Shown: positions 5,432 to 7,499 of the stretch, piece after piece
Layout: the number at the start of each line of letters is the position of its first letter
Position numbering within the stretch: the first letter of the stretch is position 1
NCBI GenBank assembly: GCA_046704825.1
Contig: JBJKRE010000347.1
Location: 1-7,499, forward strand
DNA length: 7,499 nucleotides
Direction of reading: 5' to 3'
From: CAVRTJ01 sp046704825
GTDB lineage: Bacteria > Acidobacteriota > UBA4820 > DSQY01
Translations under genes and position numbers: made by a program
The notes under the pieces: generated by a model
What the model was told of the DNA's origin: nothing
The model's input: only the letters and a program-made list of their open reading frames with translations
The model's database searches: none

Positions 5432-6162
5432 GGGCGTTCAACCTCTCGTACGCTGTAAGTCAATGCGCGTTTCTGCATCCAGCGAACGGCCATCAGGTCG
5501 GGAACGGTCACCCTCAGCCTGTCGAAGACACCGTACTTGGTCCGGCCGTAAAGCCGGGGTCTGTGGCCGACCTCTACCTGCGCCACCCGGAACCCTCGCA
5601 GCCGGCACAGCGTGGGCATGAACCTGTGCATGCCGTCGAAGAGGACGATGGCGCGGGCGGCTTCCCTGCGGAAAGCCTTGAGCGAGCAGCCCGTGTCGGC
5701 TATGTCCTCGTGCGTAAGCCAGTTACGGATCCGGTTCCCCACCTTGGAGGTGATCCGTTTCACCAGACTGTCGTGCCTGACCCGCCGCCATCCCACGACC
5801 ACGTCGCACCCCTTCAGGGCCTCGAGGAGGCGGGTAAAATCTGCGGGATCATTCTGGAGGTCCGCATCCATGGTCAGGAAGACATCGCCGCGAGCCGCGT
5901 CGAACCCCGCGGCGAGTGCGGCGCTCTGTCCGGCATTCTTCTCGAAGGTCAGGACGCGAAGCCCCGGGTGACTTTCCAGACTCGAGACCATGATTTCGAG
6001 CGAGCGGTCGGTGCTGCCGTCGTCGACCAGGACGACTTCGAAACTTCGGTCGAGAGTGGCGGCGGCACGGTAGATCTCCTGGAGAAGGCGTTCGATGTTG
6101 TCCGCCTCGTTGTAGACCGGGACGACGACCGAGTAGCCTGGTCTCTCTCTATCAGCGACCAT
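5428..6162 (-). CDS. Family 2 glycosyltransferase, dolichyl/polyprenyl-phosphate sugar synthase type
   Basis: A 244-residue GT-A fold enzyme similar to dolichol-phosphate mannose synthase (DPM1) and the catalytic part of ArnC. Seen: SVVVPVYNEADNIERLL (11-27), the nucleotide-binding VLVDDGSTD (44-52, Asp47-Asp48), the metal-binding DADLQNDP (99-106), DTGCSLKAFRR (156-166), MHRFMPTL (178-185) and the GHRPRLYGRTKYG segment (199-211). It should transfer a sugar from a nucleotide donor to a polyprenyl phosphate on the cytoplasmic face. It lacks the two C-terminal membrane helices of ArnC, so membrane attachment may depend on the LAB_N protein whose gene overlaps its stop by four bases (inference). 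Its ATG lies 11 bases inside the agmatinase gene, with only a weak AGG further upstream, suggesting coupled translation. The sugar donor is unknown. Confidence 0.93.
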   Translation of the reverse strand: MVADRERPGYSVVVPVYNEADNIERLLQEIYRAAATLDRSFEVVLVDDGSTDRSLEIMVSSLESHPGLRVLTFEKNAGQSAALAAGFDAARGDVFLTMDADLQNDPADFTRLLEALKGCDVVVGWRRVRHDSLVKRITSKVGNRIRNWLTHEDIADTGCSLKAFRREAARAIVLFDGMHRFMPTLCRLRGFRVAQVEVGHRPRLYGRTKYGVFDRLRVTVPDLMAVRWMQKRALTYSVREVERP

Positions 6163-7042
6163 TTCTGGCAGAGGCCTGCACGTAGGCCATGATCTTGTAA
6201 ACCAGTTTGGCCACCATGAAGTCGGCCGAAAAATGCGTGCGGTCCGGAGCGAGTTCCATGACGTCGGCGCCCACCACCGTTCGCTCGGTGCACAGCAGGC
6301 GCAGAAACGCCAGGACCGGATACCAGCTCAGGCCGCCGGGTTCGGGCGTACCCGTGCACGGGATAAGCGAGGGGTCGAATCCATCCACGTCCACCGTCAG
6401 GTAGACTTTGTCCGGGAGCGCTTCGATGGCCCGGCGCATCCAGGCGTCGCCGTGCTGGCACTCGCGGGCCCACAGGACGGGCCAGTCTGCGCGCTCGCGG
6501 AGGAAGTCGGCCTCCTCCAACGAAATACTGCGGATGCCTATCTGGGCTGTCCCGGCGCTCTCGCCTACGATCCTCCGCATGACGCAGGCGTGGTTGTAGG
6601 GGGACCCTTCGTAGGCGTCCCTGAGGTCCCCGTGGGCGTCTATCTGTACTATTCCGATGTTTCCGTGGACCTTCTTGTGGGCCTTGAAGGCGGGATAGGA
6701 GAGCCCGTGCTCTCCGCCCAGGCTGACCACGAACTTTCCCATGCGCAGGTAGTGGAGGACCGCTTCTTCCACCGTGGTGACCATGGCCTCGGGAGCGGTC
6801 TCGTGGAACAGCAGGTCTTCGGTCGTGTGAATGCCCGCGTCCGAGGGTTCGAACCCCACTTCCTCGTCGTAGAGTTCCATGTTTCGCGAAGCCTCGATGA
6901 TGGCCTTCGGACCGAATTTGGTACCCTTGGCGTAGGAGGTGGTCACCTCGTAGGGCAGAGAGAGGACTACGAAGCGCGAAGAGCCCAGCGAGGACAATTC
7001 GGGCGGCAGGCCACCAAAATTGTTCGGATAAAACTCAGGCAT
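6152..7042 (-). CDS. speB: Agmatinase (arginase/ureohydrolase family)
   Basis: A 296-residue binuclear-manganese ureohydrolase that likely converts agmatine to putrescine and urea, a polyamine route in the cytoplasm. Seen: SLGGEHG with metal ligand His112; DAHGD with Asp135, His137 and Asp139; VDVDGFDP with Asp218 and Asp220; and GTPEPGG (231-237) with Glu234. The blocks DAHGDLRDAYEGSPYNHA and IPCTGTPEPGG resemble the agmatinase subgroup of many bacteria and archaea more than E. coli SpeB, which has APGTGTP. A different guanidino substrate cannot be excluded. The open frame continues over 100 codons upstream, but the family starts at about this Met, and AGAGAGGA (7050-7057) lies seven bases ahead of the ATG. 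Its 3' end overlaps the glycosyltransferase gene by 11 bases, making it the probable first gene of the four-gene unit. No arginine decarboxylase is seen in the window. Confidence 0.92.
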   Translation of the reverse strand: MPEFYPNNFGGLPPELSSLGSSRFVVLSLPYEVTTSYAKGTKFGPKAIIEASRNMELYDEEVGFEPSDAGIHTTEDLLFHETAPEAMVTTVEEAVLHYLRMGKFVVSLGGEHGLSYPAFKAHKKVHGNIGIVQIDAHGDLRDAYEGSPYNHACVMRRIVGESAGTAQIGIRSISLEEADFLRERADWPVLWARECQHGDAWMRRAIEALPDKVYLTVDVDGFDPSLIPCTGTPEPGGLSWYPVLAFLRLLCTERTVVGADVMELAPDRTHFSADFMVAKLVYKIMAYVQASARNGR

Positions 7043-7416
7043 GATATGGTCCTCTCTGAAAGTTGTGTACGAAATGCACTGCGTCAAGATTCCCGGACCC
7101 GAGTGCCTTCGTTCAGGGACAGGCCGTCCAATGACCGCGCCATGGAAAGTCCGGGGCATTCCAATCGTTCGAGCTGCCGAACCTGCCGGCGGGACGCCGT
7201 CTGCTGGTACCCGTGGACCCAGCGGAGCCTGGATCGGGCATCGCATTTTCCGGCGGCGGGATCGACGTCCTCCCCACGTGAGGATTATCAACGCTGGCGA
7301 GGCGTTTGTCCAGCAGTGGGTGCGCCTCGGGTACTTCCTGGAGGCGAGCAGTGCGGCGGGCGGCACTCCAATAGAGGCCTAAAGGTTGAGGAGCCGGATC
7401 GCGGTAGGCTATTCTC
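7043..7416. other. Intergenic region with no confident gene
   Basis: This 374-base stretch lies between the agmatinase start and the probable end of the next minus-strand gene, and should hold the promoter of the agmatinase/glycosyltransferase unit. A minus-strand TTGACG (7087-7082) would make a fair -35 box, but no good -10 lies 16-18 bases beyond it. Small inverted repeats (GTTCG/CGAAC at 7167-7182, AGTGC/GCACT at 7350-7367) have no T runs. Two plus-strand open stretches in different frames (7135-7278 and up to a TAA at 7380-7382) have coding-like third positions but no recognisable product. I see no tRNA, repeat array or known riboswitch. Confidence 0.6.
7050..7057 (-). promoter_or_regulatory. 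Ribosome binding site that decides the agmatinase start
   Basis: AGAGAGGA on the minus strand sits seven bases before ATG 7042. The reading frame is open further upstream to a GTG at 7366, but that start has no such site and would add an arginine-rich extension not seen in the family. Confidence 0.7.
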
Positions 7417-7499
7417 TTACCAGGGCGTCTCGTCGGGCGTGGTCCGATTGCTCCCGCCGTTCTGCCGGGAGGGGGACATCGGAAAAGAGTCGAGCGTCT
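7417..7499 (-). CDS. C-terminal tail of an unidentified protein (partial)
   Basis: A minus-strand frame enters from the right edge and ends at TAA (7419-7417), giving the last 26 residues of a protein, ending NRTTPDETPW. In this short stretch 23 of 26 codons end in G or C, the pattern of the other genes here, which supports real coding. The tail is polar and rich in Ser, Thr and Pro, so it looks like a flexible C-terminus and carries no family signature. It points the same way as the agmatinase but lies about 370 bases upstream, so it may or may not share its transcript. No function can be assigned. Confidence 0.4.
   Translation of the reverse strand, partial: TLDSFPMSPSRQNGGSNRTTPDETPW

Noticed and set aside
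4266..5458. Very long open frames on both strands (about 390 codons each) overlapping the GT39 and LAB_N genes in other frames
   Set aside because: They are arginine- or acid-rich shadows caused by GC-rich codon use; the GT39 and LAB_N frames carry clear family motifs and fit the operon spacing.
7190..7215. Hairpin with an ACGG loop on the minus strand as part of a guanidine-II riboswitch upstream of the ureohydrolase
   Set aside because: Only one imperfect hairpin is seen, the required second ACGR-loop hairpin is missing, and it lies over 130 bases from the ribosome site.
7043..7366. In-frame extension of the agmatinase by 108 codons upstream to a GTG at 7366
   Set aside because: The added sequence is arginine-rich with no ureohydrolase similarity, and ATG 7042 has a strong ribosome site.
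7451..7471. CTCCCG/CGGGAG inverted repeat as a terminator
   Set aside because: No T run on either strand, and it lies within the probable coding tail at 7417-7499.

Overview
This is a GC-rich bacterial window of seven complete genes and two cut off by the window edges, with many overlapping starts and stops. A peptidoglycan glycosyltransferase and a set of lipid-A-type genes indicate a Gram-negative (diderm) organism. The GC content and gene families would suit a deltaproteobacterial-type lineage (Desulfobacterota, Myxococcota or relatives), but that placement is inference. There are no insertion sequences, phage genes, tRNAs, rRNAs or CRISPR repeats. Recognisable metabolic and envelope genes fill the window up to about 7042.

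Left block (1-1318, minus strand): a small protein consisting only of a cyclic-nucleotide-binding fold is followed, through a TGATG stop/start overlap, by a class A penicillin-binding protein (PBP1A type) that runs off the left edge. A divergent control region at about 1319-1370 separates this pair from the rightward genes. It holds a good leftward promoter and a strong Shine-Dalgarno sequence for a TTG start.

Centre (1371-3512, plus strand): a divergent FabD-like acyltransferase is coupled by TAATG to a DnaQ-type DEDDh 3'-5' exonuclease. A single-domain response regulator follows; it has its own near-consensus sigma70-type promoter, placed so that the mRNA would be leaderless.

Right block (3485-7042, minus strand): a tightly packed unit reads agmatinase, family 2 glycosyltransferase (polyprenyl-phosphate sugar synthase type), small LAB_N membrane protein, and ArnT-like family 39 glycosyltransferase. 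The junctions are an 11-base overlap, a 4-base ATGA overlap and a 3-base gap. The last three genes match a three-step scheme: load a sugar onto a polyprenyl carrier, move the carrier across the inner membrane, and transfer the sugar to an envelope acceptor. This resembles the ArnC-ArnEF-ArnT logic of lipid A modification. The agmatinase would make putrescine, so polyamine synthesis and envelope sugar modification appear to share one transcript. The last gene of this unit overlaps the response regulator tail to tail by 28 bases.

Far right (7043-7499): about 370 bases without a confident gene lie upstream of the agmatinase, followed by what looks like the C-terminal tail of another minus-strand gene cut by the window edge.
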